Shown: positions 8,864 through 19,412 of the stretch, piece after piece
Layout: every line of letters begins with the position of its first letter
Position numbering within the stretch: the stretch's first letter is position 1
NCBI GenBank assembly: GCA_024707365.1
Contig: JANPZV010000005.1
Location: forward strand, 124,001-188,000
Source: Terricaulis sp.
Lineage (GTDB): Bacteria; Pseudomonadota; Alphaproteobacteria; Caulobacterales; Aquidulcibacteraceae
Length of the DNA: 64,000 bases
Reading direction: 5' to 3'
Notes under the pieces: generated by a model
What the model was told of the DNA's origin: nothing
Seen by the model: the letters and a program-made list of their open reading frames with translations, nothing else
Database searches by the model: none
Translations under genes and position numbers: made by a program

Positions 8864-9291
8864 TGCCGGAGGTGCGCGTCACACGCAGATTTGATGCCGC
8901 GCCGGAGCGGGTGTTCGATGCGTGGCTCGATCCGGTCTGGATTGGGCGCTTCATGTTCGGGCCACAGCTGCGCGATGAGCAGGTGGTGAGCCTCACGAAC
9001 GATCCACGCGTGGGCGGGCGGTTTCACTATCAAGTCACGCGCGCGGGCCTGCTGATCGATCATACCGGCACGTATCGCACGATCGAACGCCCGCGCCGGC
9101 TTGTGTTCACCTGGGGCGTTGATGAGGAGCAAGGCGATCTGAGCGTCGTCACCATCGAGATTGCCGCGCACGGCGATGGCTGCGAGCTGACGCTGTCGCA
9201 TCAGCTGCATCCCGATTGGGCGGCCTATGCCGAGCGCACCCAGCAAGGCTGGAGCTTCATGATCGGCAAGTTGGCCGAAGCGCTGGCCTAA
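8863..9291 (+). CDS. SRPBCC / AHSA1-like protein (second of pair)
   Basis: 142-aa START-like protein beginning VRVTRRFDAAPERVFDAWLD, with RLVFTWGV in the central sheet and GWSFMIGKLAEAL in the last helix. The start overlaps the stop of the preceding gene (TGATG), implying translational coupling. Together with the ArsR gene it forms a three-gene operon closed by a hairpin terminator. Divergent enough from its neighbour not to be a recent duplicate. Ligand unknown. Confidence 0.75.
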   Translation: MPEVRVTRRFDAAPERVFDAWLDPVWIGRFMFGPQLRDEQVVSLTNDPRVGGRFHYQVTRAGLLIDHTGTYRTIERPRRLVFTWGVDEEQGDLSVVTIEIAAHGDGCELTLSHQLHPDWAAYAERTQQGWSFMIGKLAEALA

Positions 9292-9302
9292 ACACCAAAC
9301 AA

Positions 9303-9341
9303 AAACCGCCGGCCTTTACGGGCCGGCGGTTGATGTTTTTT
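9303..9341 (+). terminator. Terminator between the ArsR-SRPBCC operon and ftsH
   Basis: AACCGCCGGCC / GGCCGGCGGTT hairpin (loop TTTAC) with a T-run shortly after on plus (TTTTTT at ~9336-9341) and AAAAA before it, so it can serve both converging transcripts. Confidence 0.8.
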
Positions 9342-9356
9342 ACAATCCAAAAGCGC

Positions 9357-11288
9357 TTACGCCCCTTGCGGCGCGGCGCCGCCCCAGCCGCCACGGACAG
9401 GATTTTCATCCTCGTCCTCGTCGGTCACCGGGAGAGCCGGCGTCGGCGCGGAGGGCGCGGGCGGGGTGTCATCGGGGCGATCGAAGCTTTTCACCGCGCA
9501 TCACTGCGTTGATCTCTTCCCCGTTCAGCGTCTCGTATTCGAGCAGCGCTTCGGCGAGATATTTATGCTCCTGCGCTTTCTCGGTGAGGATGCGCTTGGC
9601 TTCGTTATAGCCTTCATCGACCAGACGCTTGACCTCGGCATCGATCTTTTGCGCGGTGGCTTCGGAGACATTCTGGTTCTTCTGCACGCTCATGCCGAGG
9701 AACACTTCGTCATTGTTATCGCCATAGGCGACAAAGCCGAGTTCATCGGAATAGCCCCAGCGCGTGACCATGTTTTTGGCCAGGCGCGTGGCGGCGGCGA
9801 TGTCGGACGAGGCCGGAGGTGACCTTATCCTTGCCGAAGATCAGCTCTTCGGCCACGCGCCCGCCCATCATCACCGCAAGGCGTGACGTCATCTGCGTGA
9901 AATTCATCGAGTATTTGTCGCCTTCCGGCAACTGCATCACCATGCCGAGCGCGCGCCCGCGCGGGATGATGGTGGCTTTGTGCACCGGATCGCTCTCCGG
10001 CACGTTGAGCGCGACCACGGCGTGGCCGGCTTCGTGCCAGGCGGTGAGCTTCTTTTCGCTTTCGCTCATGACGAGGGAGCGGCGCTCGGCCCCCATCATC
10101 ACTTTATCCTTCGCATCCTCGAACTCGCGGTTGGTCACCACGCGCTTGCCGCGGCGGGCGGCGAGCAGCGCCGCTTCGTTGACGAGGTTGGCGAGATCGG
10201 CGCCGGAAAAGCCCGGCGTGCCGCGCGCGATGGTTTTCAGATCCACGCCCTGCGCCACCGGCACGTTGCGGGTGTGCACGCGCAGGATTTTCTCGCGGCC
10301 CTGCACGTCCGGGTTCGGCACCACGATCTGGCGATCAAAGCGGCCCGGACGCAGCAGCGCGGGATCGAGCACGTCGGGGCGGTTCGTCGCCGCGATCAGG
10401 ATGATGCCTTCATTGGCTTCAAAGCCGTCCATTTCGACCAGCAATTGGTTGAGCGTCTGTTCGCGCTCATCATTGCCGCCGCCGAGGCCAGCGCCGCGAT
10501 GGCGGCCGACCGCGTCGATTTCATCGATGAAGATGATGCAGGGCGCGTTCTTCTTGGCCTGCTCGAACATGTCGCGCACGCGGCTCGCGCCGACGCCGAC
10601 GAACATTTCCACGAAATCGGAGCCCGAGATCGAGAAGAACGGCACGTTGGCTTCGCCCGCGATGGCGCGCGCCAGCAGGGTTTTACCCGTGCCGGGCGGG
10701 CCGACCAGCAGCGCGCCTTTCGGGATCTTGCCGCCCAGGCGCTGGAATTTGCCGGGATCCTTCAAGAATTCGACGATCTCGCCCAGCTCTTCCTTGGCCT
10801 CATCAATGCCGGCGACGTCATCAAAGGTGATGCGGCCCTTGGCTTCGGTGAGCAGGCGCGCCTTGGAGCGGCCAAAGCCCATGGCGCCTCCACGGCCCCC
10901 GCCCTGCATCTGGCGCATGAAAAACAGCCACACCCCGATCAGCAGCAGCATCGGCAGGATGCTGAGCAGAATGTGTCCCGATCGAGGGGCCGCTTTTGGG
11001 CCGGCGCGTATCGACCGCGACCTTCGCCGCATCAAGACGGGTGACCACGTTCGGCATGGTGTTGGCCGGCAGATAGGTGACGTAAGTTTCCCCGCCGCGC
11101 TGGGAGAACAGCATGTCCCCCTGCGTGGTGACGGATTGAATCTCGCCGCGATCCACCATCGCCATCAATTGCGAATAGGGCAGCTCCTGCGCATTGCGCG
11201 TGGGCGAGTTACCGCCAGAGAGGCTGGCGAAAAGCACAACAACGACAAGGGCGATCACCACCCAGATCATCATGGAACGCATCGGCAT
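9357..11288 (-). CDS. ftsH: ATP-dependent zinc metalloprotease FtsH, three frame slips
   Basis: Essential inner-membrane AAA+ protease degrading misfolded membrane proteins and regulatory substrates. In order: N-terminal TM helix ([17 protein letters not shown]), a periplasmic segment, second TM ([19 protein letters not shown]), Walker A GPPGTGKT, Walker [10 protein letters not shown], the pore motif FVEMFVG, zinc site HEAGH and the C-terminal protease helices. Slips at about 10974-10979, about 9818, and T4 9488-9491 on plus. After the last correction the C-terminus continues as [14 protein letters not shown] to a TAA at 9357. About 640 aa, the usual length. It follows tilS in the conserved Tol-region order. 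Confidence 0.9.
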
Positions 11289-11452
11289 GGACGGACCTTC
11301 TGTCCCCGGCGGGCGCGCGCGGGAATAATCTGTTTAGCAAGATAGGGGCCGCATAGGCCGCTGAACACCCCATTCTGCCATGAGGGGGTCAAGGCGCCGT
11401 GAACAGAGCACCAGTTTTTGCAGCAATTTTTGCAAGCGTTTGCGCAAATTAA

Positions 11453-12664
11453 TCATAAGCCGAGCGCATGGGCGCAGCGTTCGGCTAAGAGCCAGCGCGG
11501 ATTGGCCGCTTCGAGCGGCGCCCGCGCCAGCCCCCTGGCCAGTACGGGAGCGCCTGCTCCGGCGGCGATCTCCCAGCCCGGTTCGGGCATAAGCAACTCC
11601 AGCCGGCCATCCCACACCACAGCCTTGCCCGGCGGCAGCGGCAGCGGCGCGAGCGGCCCCGCCCCATCGGCCCGGCCCGCCAGCGCGCCGGGATCGCGGC
11701 TGAGCAGCACCGCACCGCCCCGGCGCCGGATCAGCGCCCCGCCGAGCGTGGCGGCTTTGAAATCCGGCGCGCCAAGCTGTGCTTCCAGCGCGGCGGCTTG
11801 CTCTGCGCCCGGCGCGCGCGGCGCGCCGGCGGCGGCGGCGATCAGCGCGGCGAAGGCGTGGGTGCGCACAGTGTGAGGGCCTTGCCAATCGGCAAGCGCA
11901 ATGCGGGCGATGTCCGCTTCAAAGCGCACGGCGCGGGCGATGAGATCGCCCGCTGCGCGATCCAGTTCCGCCGCGCGCGGGCTGAGCTTTTCGGCCAGCG
12001 CGGCAAGGCGCATCGGATCAAACCCCGCCGCCTCCAGCGCGGCCAATTTTCGCCTTGCACGCACGCGGGCGAAATCGGTGTTGGAATTGGCCGGATCCTC
12101 GATCCAGGCCGCGCCGCGCGCGCGCAACGCAACACGCAACCCATCGCGGCGCGCGTGCAGCAGCGGCCGCGCGAGCATGAGCCCGCGCCCTTCCGGCCAA
12201 AGCGGCGCGGGCGCAAGCGCGCGCATGCCGGCAAGCCCGCGCCAGGATGAGCCGCGCGCGGCGCGCAGCAGCACGGTTTCGGCCTGATCGTCGCGCGTGT
12301 GGCCAAGCATGATGCAGTTGGCGCCAACCGCGCGCGCTGCATCGCAGAGCGCGGCGTAGCGTTTTTCCCGCGCGCTGGCCTGCGCGCGCTTGGGTCCATC
12401 GGGCCAGGCAAGGCGCAGCACTTTGCCCTCAACCCCAAGCTCTGCGGCAAAGCCTGCGGCGCGCGCCGCATCGTCAGCCGAACCAGCGCGCAAGCCGTGA
12501 TCGATCACGATGGCGATGAGCCGGCGCGCGCCGAGGCTTTCCGCCAAAAGATGCAAAAGCGCTGTGGAATCGCCGCCGCCGGAAAGCGCGATGAGCAGAG
12601 GCGCCTGCCCGCTGATCGCCGCCGCTTGCTCGATCGTGCGCCGATCGAGCGAGGCGTCAGCCAC
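11453..12664 (-). CDS. tilS: tRNA(Ile)-lysidine synthase TilS
   Basis: ATP-dependent enzyme that converts C34 of the tRNA-Ile CAU anticodon to lysidine, switching decoding from Met to Ile. The PP-loop SGGGDSTALLHLL lies near residue 25, followed by VIDHGLR and LGHTRDDQAETVLLR of the N-type ATP pyrophosphatase fold, then helical and C-terminal substrate-binding parts. Start taken as GTG at 12664, overlapping the cpoB stop by 8 nt; no better ATG exists before the PP-loop. 403 aa, intact. Confidence 0.88.
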   Translation of the reverse strand: MADASLDRRTIEQAAAISGQAPLLIALSGGGDSTALLHLLAESLGARRLIAIVIDHGLRAGSADDAARAAGFAAELGVEGKVLRLAWPDGPKRAQASAREKRYAALCDAARAVGANCIMLGHTRDDQAETVLLRAARGSSWRGLAGMRALAPAPLWPEGRGLMLARPLLHARRDGLRVALRARGAAWIEDPANSNTDFARVRARRKLAALEAAGFDPMRLAALAEKLSPRAAELDRAAGDLIARAVRFEADIARIALADWQGPHTVRTHAFAALIAAAAGAPRAPGAEQAAALEAQLGAPDFKAATLGGALIRRRGGAVLLSRDPGALAGRADGAGPLAPLPLPPGKAVVWDGRLELLMPEPGWEIAAGAGAPVLARGLARAPLEAANPRWLLAERCAHALGL

Positions 12665-13457
12665 TGCAGCGCGCCACGCCCGCTTCGCGCTGTGCGAGCC
12701 GGCGCACATCGGCGGGCGCGTTGGGATAGCGGGACGTGAGCGAGCTGTAGGCGGCGCAGGCGCGGCGGCTTTCGCCCATGCCGTGCAGCGCCATGCCCAG
12801 GCGCACTTGCGCTTCGGGCGCGCGCGGCCCGCGCGGCGTGCGCTCCAAATACTGCACGAAACTGGCTGCCGCATCGGTGAAATTGTTGCGCGCCAGCAGC
12901 GTGTAGCCAAACCAGAAGCGCGCATCAGCGGCGGTGTCGGCTTCGGGGAAGCGGCGCAGGAATTCATCAAACGCCGCCTCAGCTTCGGCGTTGCGGCCTG
13001 CGACGAGCAATTCGCGCGCGCGGCTGTAAGCTGCGCCTGCATCGCCCGGCAATTGATCGGCCGGCAGCGTGCCGAGCTGGCCGGTTTGCGCCGGCGCGCG
13101 CGGGGTTGCATTGGGGGCCGCGCCATTGGGCGCGGGCGTTGCCGGCGGCGGCTCTGCGCCCGGCTCGGGCGTGGAGAGCGCCTGGTTGGCGCCGGTGAGT
13201 TCGCTCACCATCGCTTGCAGGCGGCGCAACTCGCGCTGGGCCTGGACCAATTCATATTGGATGCGCTCATTTTCCGCCGTGGCTTCGCGGAGCTGGGTTT
13301 CCAGTTCCTCGATGCGATCCTGGCGATCATCCGCCTGCCCGTAGGAAGGCGGCGGCAATTGCGTCTGCGCGAGCGCGGCGGGCGCAAAAAGAAGGCCGGC
13401 CGCGGTGAAGATCACCGCGAGCCGGCGCAGGGTTTGGGTGGCCGATCGATCCATCAT
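12657..13457 (-). CDS. cpoB: Tol-Pal-associated TPR protein CpoB (YbgF)
   Basis: Periplasmic partner of TolA that coordinates outer-membrane constriction with peptidoglycan synthesis. A signal peptide (AVIFTAAGLLFAPAALA) precedes a coiled coil at ~45-90 (RIEELETQLREATAENERIQ) for trimerisation, then a Pro/Ala linker. Tetratricopeptide repeats follow at ~145-266 (YSRARELLVAGRNAEAEAAF, FWFGYTLLARNNFTDAAASF). 266 aa, intact. Last gene of the Tol cluster before tilS. Confidence 0.88.
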   Translation of the reverse strand: MMDRSATQTLRRLAVIFTAAGLLFAPAALAQTQLPPPSYGQADDRQDRIEELETQLREATAENERIQYELVQAQRELRRLQAMVSELTGANQALSTPEPGAEPPPATPAPNGAAPNATPRAPAQTGQLGTLPADQLPGDAGAAYSRARELLVAGRNAEAEAAFDEFLRRFPEADTAADARFWFGYTLLARNNFTDAAASFVQYLERTPRGPRAPEAQVRLGMALHGMGESRRACAAYSSLTSRYPNAPADVRRLAQREAGVARCSG

Positions 13458-13497
13458 GGGCGAAACCTATAGTGTCCGCTCGGCCAAATTTTGACGC

Positions 13498-14001
13498 TTA
13501 CGAGACAGCGCCGCTCACGATTTGGGTGTGGGCGTTGCGGTTCACGCTCCAGGCTTCTTCGTTGGAGCGCGCGTCCACCGGGTTTTCCTTGCCGTAGGAC
13601 ACGGTTTCAACGCGGTTGGCGGCGACGCCCAGCGAGACGAGGTAGTCGCGCGCGGCGGCGGCGCGGCGGGCGCCGAGGGCCAAGTTGTACTCACGCGTGC
13701 CGCGCTCATCGCAATTGCCGGCGACGAGAATGCGCACGCCCGGATATTGGCGCAGCCAAGCGGCCTGGCGCTCCAGCACCGAGCGCGCTTCGGCGCTGAG
13801 GCCGTAATCGTCATAGCCGAAGAACACGCGATCACCGACCGAAACGCGGAAATCTTCAATCGAACCAGCGACCGGGCCAGACGGCGCCGGCGCCGGCGCA
13901 GGCGTGGGCGCAGGCGTGGGCGTCGGGGCCGGTTCTGGCGTGCTGGCGCAAGCGGTAAGGAACGCCCCGGCGACGAGAGCAACAAGAATATTACGCATCA
14001 T
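13498..14001 (-). CDS. pal: Peptidoglycan-associated lipoprotein Pal
   Basis: Outer-membrane lipoprotein that ties the envelope to peptidoglycan and to TolB. Lipobox LTAC near residue 18, a Pro/Ala-rich spacer, then an OmpA-like domain with DRVFFGYDDYGLSAEA, the peptidoglycan-binding GNCDERGTREYNLALG region and YGKENPVDA. 167 aa. Two tandem ATGs at 14001; GGGAGA lies just upstream. Confidence 0.93.
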   Translation of the reverse strand: MMRNILVALVAGAFLTACASTPEPAPTPTPAPTPAPAPAPSGPVAGSIEDFRVSVGDRVFFGYDDYGLSAEARSVLERQAAWLRQYPGVRILVAGNCDERGTREYNLALGARRAAAARDYLVSLGVAANRVETVSYGKENPVDARSNEEAWSVNRNAHTQIVSGAVS

Positions 14002-14132
14002 AATTCTCCCCTAGACGCGCGCGAGGCGCGCTTTTCCCAAACTGAATGCAAATCCTACCGACGCGGTTCCTATCCCGCAATCATGTTCCAGTCACGACGA
14101 CAACCCCAAAAGCGACCGAATTCACCATGTTT

Positions 14133-15458
14133 CTAAGGCAAAAGCGGTGACCAGGCCGGATCTGAGGCATCGGTTTGCGTTTCCACCTGCCGCAAATTGC
14201 GCCCGGTGAGATCGACTGACCAAAGCCGCGCGCCCTCGCCGCGGCCTTCGCGGAAGAACATGATCACCCGCCCATTGGGCGACCAAGTGGGCGCTTCGTC
14301 CAGATAAGACTCCGTCAGAATCCGCTCCCCCGAGCCATCGGGGCGCATGACGCCAATGGCGAAACGCCCGCCCGATTGCCGCGTGAAGGCGATAAGATCC
14401 CCGCGCGGGGACCAGACGGGCGTCATATAGCGCCCTTCTCCGAAGGAAATGCGACGCTGGCCCGAGCCATCGGCGTTCATCACGTAAAGCTGCGGGGTTC
14501 CGCCGCGATCGGAATTGAACACGATGCGCGCGCCATCGGGCGAATAAGAGGGCGAGGTGTCGATCGAGGGATGATTGGTGAGGCGGCGGCGCTGCCGGTC
14601 ACGCAGGTTCATCGAGAAGATCTCGGCATTGCCGTTCATATCAAGCGTAAACACCACGCCCTGCCCATCGGGCGAGAAGCGCGGCGCGAACGTCATGCCG
14701 GGGAAATCGCCCAGCACCTCGCGGCGATTGGTTTCGAGATTGTAGAGGAACACGCGCGGCGCGCCTGTCTCGAAGCTCATATAGGTGATCATTTGCGTGG
14801 AGGGCGAAAAGCGCGGGGTGAGCACGCGCGCTTCGGGGCCCGTCAGAAAAAAGGGATTGGCCCCATCCTGATCCATGATCATCAGCCGCTTGATGCGGCG
14901 CGTGCGCGGCCCGCTTTCGGAGACGAACACGATGCGCGTATCGAAATAGCCCTGCTCGCCCGTAAGCTGCTGATAGATTTCATCGGAAATCTTATGGGCG
15001 ATGCGGCGCCAATTATCCGGCGTGGTGCTGAACTGGCGGCCCGTCATCCATTGCTGGGCCAGCACGTCCCACAAGCGGAACTCGATGCGGATGCGCCCAT
15101 CCGGCAAGGGCGTGACTTGGCCGACAGCCAGCGCTTGTGCATCGATGATGCGCCAATCGGGAAAGCGCGGCGGCACTTCCAAAGCGGTGATGCGCTCAAT
15201 GAAGGCGTTGGGCGGGATAGGGCGGAACAGCCCCGAGCGATCGAGATTGGCGCGGATCACGCCCGCGACATCGCGGCCCACCTGCTCGGCCGCCGGGTTC
15301 CCGCCAAGGAAATCCACCACGGCGATCGGCATCGGGTTGAGGTGGCCTTGATCCACGTCCACGCGCAGCTGCGCCGCGGCGGGCGCGGCAAAGCCGATTG
15401 CAGCGAACGCGCACACTAGCGCGGCAAGCAGCGTTCTGATCTTGCGCATCGGGCTCAT
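14133..15458 (-). CDS. tolB: Tol-Pal system beta-propeller protein TolB
   Basis: Periplasmic TolB, which links Pal to TolA. Signal peptide [16 protein letters not shown]...APAAAQ, an N-terminal alpha/beta domain ([20 protein letters not shown]), then six propeller blades with recurring FSPDG/YSPDG/WSPNG motifs such as [33 protein letters not shown] and [14 protein letters not shown]. 441 aa, intact and in the conserved position between tolA and pal. Confidence 0.93.
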   Translation of the reverse strand: MSPMRKIRTLLAALVCAFAAIGFAAPAAAQLRVDVDQGHLNPMPIAVVDFLGGNPAAEQVGRDVAGVIRANLDRSGLFRPIPPNAFIERITALEVPPRFPDWRIIDAQALAVGQVTPLPDGRIRIEFRLWDVLAQQWMTGRQFSTTPDNWRRIAHKISDEIYQQLTGEQGYFDTRIVFVSESGPRTRRIKRLMIMDQDGANPFFLTGPEARVLTPRFSPSTQMITYMSFETGAPRVFLYNLETNRREVLGDFPGMTFAPRFSPDGQGVVFTLDMNGNAEIFSMNLRDRQRRRLTNHPSIDTSPSYSPDGARIVFNSDRGGTPQLYVMNADGSGQRRISFGEGRYMTPVWSPRGDLIAFTRQSGGRFAIGVMRPDGSGERILTESYLDEAPTWSPNGRVIMFFREGRGEGARLWSVDLTGRNLRQVETQTDASDPAWSPLLP

Positions 15459-15480
15459 CCTTCCTTTTCCGGCGCGCGCA

Positions 15481-16209
15481 TCATTGGCGACGCCCGAACC
15501 TGATTTCTTGTTCCCGCCAAATCTCGAAATGCTCCCCCACGATGGGATCTTCGGCCAGCGGATAGGGATCGCATTGGCGCACCGCGCGCAAGGCGCGGTT
15601 CACCGCTTCGTTCATCGGCGCATCGAAGGTGTAATTGCGCGGGCTGATCACGCGCGGCTGGCCGTTCAGCGTGCCGTTGCGGTTGAGCTGAAAGCCCACG
15701 GTGACAATAAGCCGCTCAGGATCGGGCAGATCGTCCGGCACGCGCCAGCAGCGCTGCAAGTGCCGATCCACCAGCGAACGCGCGCGATCTTCGATCGAGG
15801 CGCGCTCGGCGGTGCCAAGGCCGGCGCCGCGCTGATTGCGATCGGCGGGCGCGCCTTCCTGCTGGCGCTGGCCAGGCTGGCGCTGCTTATCGACGAGGCC
15901 GGAAATATCGGAGAGATCAAATTCATCGCGCGGGCGCGGCTGCTGGCGCGGCGGGGTGGGCTGCGGCGTCGGCGCGGGCGCAGCTTCCGGGGGCGTGGGC
16001 TCGGCCGGCGCATCGGCGGGCGCGACCTCCTCTTCAGGCACCTGCTGGGCGAGCGCCCGCACGTTCGATTCCGGCGCCACATCCACGATCTCGACCGGCA
16101 CCAGCACGCTGGGGCTGGAGGCGACGACAGTGCGCGCCTCCCAAGCGAGCATCGTCATCATGACAGCGCCCACATGGCCAATGATCGAGACAACAAGCCC
16201 GGCGCGCAT
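15481..16209 (-). CDS. tolA: TolA-type inner-membrane energy-transducing protein
   Basis: Connects the TolQR motor to the outer envelope. One TM helix near the N-terminus ([20 protein letters not shown]), a Pro/Glu/Ala-rich periplasmic stalk and a C-terminal TonB/TolA-like domain ([19 protein letters not shown], then [19 protein letters not shown]). I start it at the ATG at 16209, one base after the tolR stop; an upstream ATG at 16245 would overlap tolR. Short for TolA but normal for alphaproteobacteria. Confidence 0.8.
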   Translation of the reverse strand: MRAGLVVSIIGHVGAVMMTMLAWEARTVVASSPSVLVPVEIVDVAPESNVRALAQQVPEEEVAPADAPAEPTPPEAAPAPTPQPTPPRQQPRPRDEFDLSDISGLVDKQRQPGQRQQEGAPADRNQRGAGLGTAERASIEDRARSLVDRHLQRCWRVPDDLPDPERLIVTVGFQLNRNGTLNGQPRVISPRNYTFDAPMNEAVNRALRAVRQCDPYPLAEDPIVGEHFEIWREQEIRFGRRQ

Positions 16210-16210
16210 C

Positions 16211-16684
16211 TTAGGGCGCCCCCGCCCTCGCCGGGCGCGCGCCATCGCGCGTGTCGGTGACGAGTTGAATCTTGCGGAAGCCGCCTGAACTCACATTGGC
16301 CAGCACCTCGGCCATCATGCCGTACGGCACGTTGGTATCGCCGCGAATATAGATCGCCCGATCATAGCCCTCGCGCGAGATCGCGCGCAGGCGCGGCACC
16401 AATTCCTCCAGCGTGACTTGCGTTTCCTGCAGGAAGATCACGCCATCGGGGCGCACGGTGATGGCCAGCGGCTCGGTTTCGGCGGCGCTTTGCTTGGCTT
16501 CGGTTTGCGGCAATTCGATCGGGATCGAGACGGTGAGCAGCGGGGCCGTCACCATGAACACGATCAGCAGCACCAGCATCACGTCCACGAACGGAGTGAC
16601 GTTGATTTCCGAAAGCTGCGCGCCGCGCTTGCGGCGTCCGCGCCCGCGCCTGCGTCCGCTGGATTTGGCCAAACCACCCGCCAT
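16211..16684 (-). CDS. tolR: Biopolymer transport protein TolR (ExbD family)
   Basis: Proton-channel partner of TolQ. After a basic N-terminus (GRRRGRGRRKRG) comes the TM helix FVDVMLVLLIVFMVTAPLL, whose Asp (LSEINVTPFVDVML) is the proton-relay residue of the family, then the periplasmic domain with YDRAIYIRGDTNVPYG. 157 aa. The start overlaps the tolQ stop by one base. Confidence 0.9.
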   Translation of the reverse strand: MAGGLAKSSGRRRGRGRRKRGAQLSEINVTPFVDVMLVLLIVFMVTAPLLTVSIPIELPQTEAKQSAAETEPLAITVRPDGVIFLQETQVTLEELVPRLRAISREGYDRAIYIRGDTNVPYGMMAEVLANVSSGGFRKIQLVTDTRDGARPARAGAP

Positions 16685-17363
16685 CAGCGCTCGCCCAGGC
16701 GGCGCGAGAGGCGCGCGTTCACTTCATCGGAGAAGGTTTCGAGCCGATCGGCGAAGCTGTCGAGATCGCCGGAGAACTTGTTGTAGAAAATCACCGCAGG
16801 GATCGCGGCCACAAGGCCAAGCGCGGTGGCGAACAGCGCCTCGGCGATGCCGGGGGCGACGACGGCGAGATTGGTTTGCTGCTGCGCGGCGATATTGGTG
16901 AAGGCGTTCATGATGCCCCACACCGTGCCGAAGAGGCCGATGAAGGGCGCGGCCGCGCCTACGGTGGCGAGCACGCTTAGGCCCTTGGAGGCGCGCGCCA
17001 GCTCACGCGAGATTTGCGCCTGCATCAGCCGATCGACGCGATCGAGCAGCATCTGGCCGCCATCGCCCACGCCGACACGGCGCGCTTCGCGCCACTCGCG
17101 CTGCGCGGCGGCGAACACGCGCGCCATGGAATCGCGCTTGCGTTCGCCGCGATCTTCCATGTCCTCCATGGCCCGGCCCGACCAGAACTCGCGCTCAAAC
17201 TTGCGCGCGTTGCTTTCAAGCTCGCCGAATTGAGCCACTTATCGACGGCGATCGCCCAGGTCCAGATCGAGGCGAGCGCCAAGATCAGCATCACCAGCTT
17301 CACGACCGGATCGGCCTGAAGAAACAGCGACAAAACCGTGATCTGTTCTACGTTGGCTTCCAT
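16684..17363 (-). CDS. tolQ: TolQ proton-channel subunit, one frame slip
   Basis: Polytopic ExbB/TolQ/MotA protein. First [26 protein letters not shown], then a cytoplasmic loop and two further helices ([22 protein letters not shown] and [15 protein letters not shown]). The frame breaks after VDKW: CC at 17235-17236 on plus should be CCC, which adds the Ala codon of [15 protein letters not shown]. Corrected length 226 aa. ATG at 17363 is preceded by GGGAG. Confidence 0.88.
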
Positions 17364-17446
17364 GATTGCTCCCGCATCGCGGCGTTGTTCCCTCAGCCGC
17401 GCCCCATGAGGGGTTAGGCCGGATGAGTTTGTCAAAAGCTGGACGT

Positions 17447-17893
17447 TTAGGGCCCCAGAAATGGTTTAAGCCGCTCTAACAGCAGATTCGGCGGCTTTCG
17501 GGGCCGACCCGTGAGGTTGATGCAACAGACCTCAAGCGCCGCCGTCACCAACAATTCACCATTCTTCTCAATCCGCTGGTTCACGAAGATGCGCGGGCCC
17601 TGCACGGTGTCGAAATGCGAGATCACCTGTAGGGCGTCATCGATCTGCGCGGGGCGGCGAAATTCGAGCGTGATCCGGTTCACAGCAAAGCCCAGCGGCT
17701 CGGGCCCGGCCAGCATGGCGGTGTGATCCACGCCCGCCAGGCGCAGGAAATCGCTGCGGCCGCGCTCAAAAAAGCGAAGATAATTGGCGTGATAGACGAC
17801 GCCGGTGAAATCGGTGTCCTCGTAATAGATGCGCGCCGGCAGGATGTGGGTGCGCCCTTCAAAGCGGCCCGCGCTTGGATTGTCCTGGCTCAT
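17447..17893 (-). CDS. ybgC: Acyl-CoA thioesterase YbgC, Tol-Pal associated
   Basis: Hot-dog-fold thioesterase encoded at the head of Tol operons. The 4-hydroxybenzoyl-CoA-thioesterase-type catalytic Asp sits in YYEDTDFTGVVYHANYLRFF, with RGRSDFLR following. The start is the ATG at 17893 (MSQDNPSAGRF); the frame is open upstream but those residues do not resemble YbgC. 148 aa, intact, 84 bp before tolQ. Confidence 0.88.
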   Translation of the reverse strand: MSQDNPSAGRFEGRTHILPARIYYEDTDFTGVVYHANYLRFFERGRSDFLRLAGVDHTAMLAGPEPLGFAVNRITLEFRRPAQIDDALQVISHFDTVQGPRIFVNQRIEKNGELLVTAALEVCCINLTGRPRKPPNLLLERLKPFLGP

Positions 17894-17928
17894 GCCCACG
17901 GCGATACACGAACCGCCCAAAGCCGCAA

Positions 17929-19257
17929 TCAGCAAAGCGCCGCCGCGATCGCTGCGGCCTGCGCGCGCAATTCCGGCACGGCGGTGCTTTCCCAATACAT
18001 CCCTAGCGCGAGCGGGCCGATGAGATAGAGATCAGGCTGGGCTTGCCCCGCAGCATCGCACACGCGCATGTCGGCATCGACCTCAAGCCCCAGCCCGTTC
18101 GCCGGCGCGCGCGCGAACCCTTCTTCCAGCACTTGCCGCAGCAAGCCTTGCGGCGCGCCGCTGAAATCAGGGCCGGTGCAATTGATCGCCGCGGCGACAT
18201 CAAGGCTTTGCGCCGCGCGTTCCCCGCGCGGGCGATAGCGCACGCGCCAATGCCGGCCCTGGCGCTCCGCCGCGATCACGTTCCCGGCCAGCACGCGCAC
18301 GCGCCCCTCAGCGGCGAGCGCCGCAAAGCGTGCGGCGGTTTCCGGCGCGGCGCGATGGCGGCAAACGTCCCACCACGGGCGCAAATGCCGCAAAAAGCGC
18401 TGCTGCCGCGCAAGCCCGAGCCGCGCCCACAAAGCGGGCGTATCGGCGCGCAGAGCATCGATCGCGGTGCGCCAATCTTTCTGCGCGCGCACCAGCGCGA
18501 GCGCCGCGCTGAGCTCAAGCGGCAGATCCAGCGCCGCGCCATCTTCGGCCGGCGCGTGATCGCGCGGGGTGAGCCCACGCCGCGACAGCGCATAGATCAC
18601 GCCATGCCTGCGCTTGCGCGCAAGCGCTGTGGCCACATCCATCATGGTCAGGCCAGTACCGAGCATCAGCACATCGCCATCGCCGATGCGCGCTTGCGCC
18701 TTTGCATCCCAAGCGCCGATGAGATCATCCGCTGCGAATGGCCGAGGCGCGCGCGCTGGCGGCGCGCCAGGCGCCAGCACAACCGCATGCGCTTCAACCG
18801 CGCGGCCGCATGCAAGCGTTACGCGCCAATGCTCGTTTTCGCGGCGGCAGCTTTCGGCTTTGCCGCGCAGCCGCGTCAATGCGCCACGATTTTGGCGCGC
18901 GGCATTGTGCAGCATGTTTTCAAGATAAGCGCCGTAAAGCCGGCGCGGGGCAAAGCGCGCGCTTTGATCGCGCCTGCGCCCGCGCGCGAGCCAATGGGAG
19001 AAATCATCCGGCGCATCGGCGCGCGCGCTGATGTTCGCCGCTTGGATGTTGAGCAAATGGCCATCCGCCGCCGCGCCATAGGCCAGCCCTGGCCCGAAGC
19101 GCTTTTCTTGTTCAATCAACACGATATGCGGGCATCTCGGCCCCTGGCGCAGCAAAGCGGCCGCAACCGCCGCGCCGGAAAAACCGCCGCCGATAATGGC
19201 GATGCGGCGCGCGTTCCCGCCGGTTTTGCCCAAGCGCCCAATGGCCATGAAATCCAT
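17929..19257 (-). CDS. FAD/NAD(P)-binding oxidoreductase (HcaO/FAD_NAD-like)
   Basis: 442-aa flavoprotein. Dinucleotide-binding GGGFSGAAVAAALL lies near residue 23, a second glycine-rich motif MLGTGLTMMDVATALA near 200, and a C-terminal INCTGPDFSG that closes the FAD site. Family PF13454-like, a group without a well-defined reaction. It lies between ybgC and ruvB, where the two are adjacent in many relatives, so it belongs to the inserted segment. Divergent from the DUF4198 gene. Confidence 0.7.
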   Translation of the reverse strand: MDFMAIGRLGKTGGNARRIAIIGGGFSGAAVAAALLRQGPRCPHIVLIEQEKRFGPGLAYGAAADGHLLNIQAANISARADAPDDFSHWLARGRRRDQSARFAPRRLYGAYLENMLHNAARQNRGALTRLRGKAESCRRENEHWRVTLACGRAVEAHAVVLAPGAPPARAPRPFAADDLIGAWDAKAQARIGDGDVLMLGTGLTMMDVATALARKRRHGVIYALSRRGLTPRDHAPAEDGAALDLPLELSAALALVRAQKDWRTAIDALRADTPALWARLGLARQQRFLRHLRPWWDVCRHRAAPETAARFAALAAEGRVRVLAGNVIAAERQGRHWRVRYRPRGERAAQSLDVAAAINCTGPDFSGAPQGLLRQVLEEGFARAPANGLGLEVDADMRVCDAAGQAQPDLYLIGPLALGMYWESTAVPELRAQAAAIAAALC

Positions 19258-19412
19258 TCTACCACAACGCGCCGCCGCCAGCGCAGCCGGTTCCCGAATT
19301 GGCCCTGATCCGGGCTCACAGCCAAGCCTCGGCGCCGCAGGCTTGAATCAGGCCCGCTACTGGTGTCTTTTCTGTCACATAAGCGCACTGCGCGTTTGGG
19401 GGCCCTCGATCA

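Noticed and set aside
14002..14132. GC hairpin between pal and tolB as a terminator
   Set aside because: Its T-run is on the plus strand, opposite to both genes; it would not end the tolB transcript.
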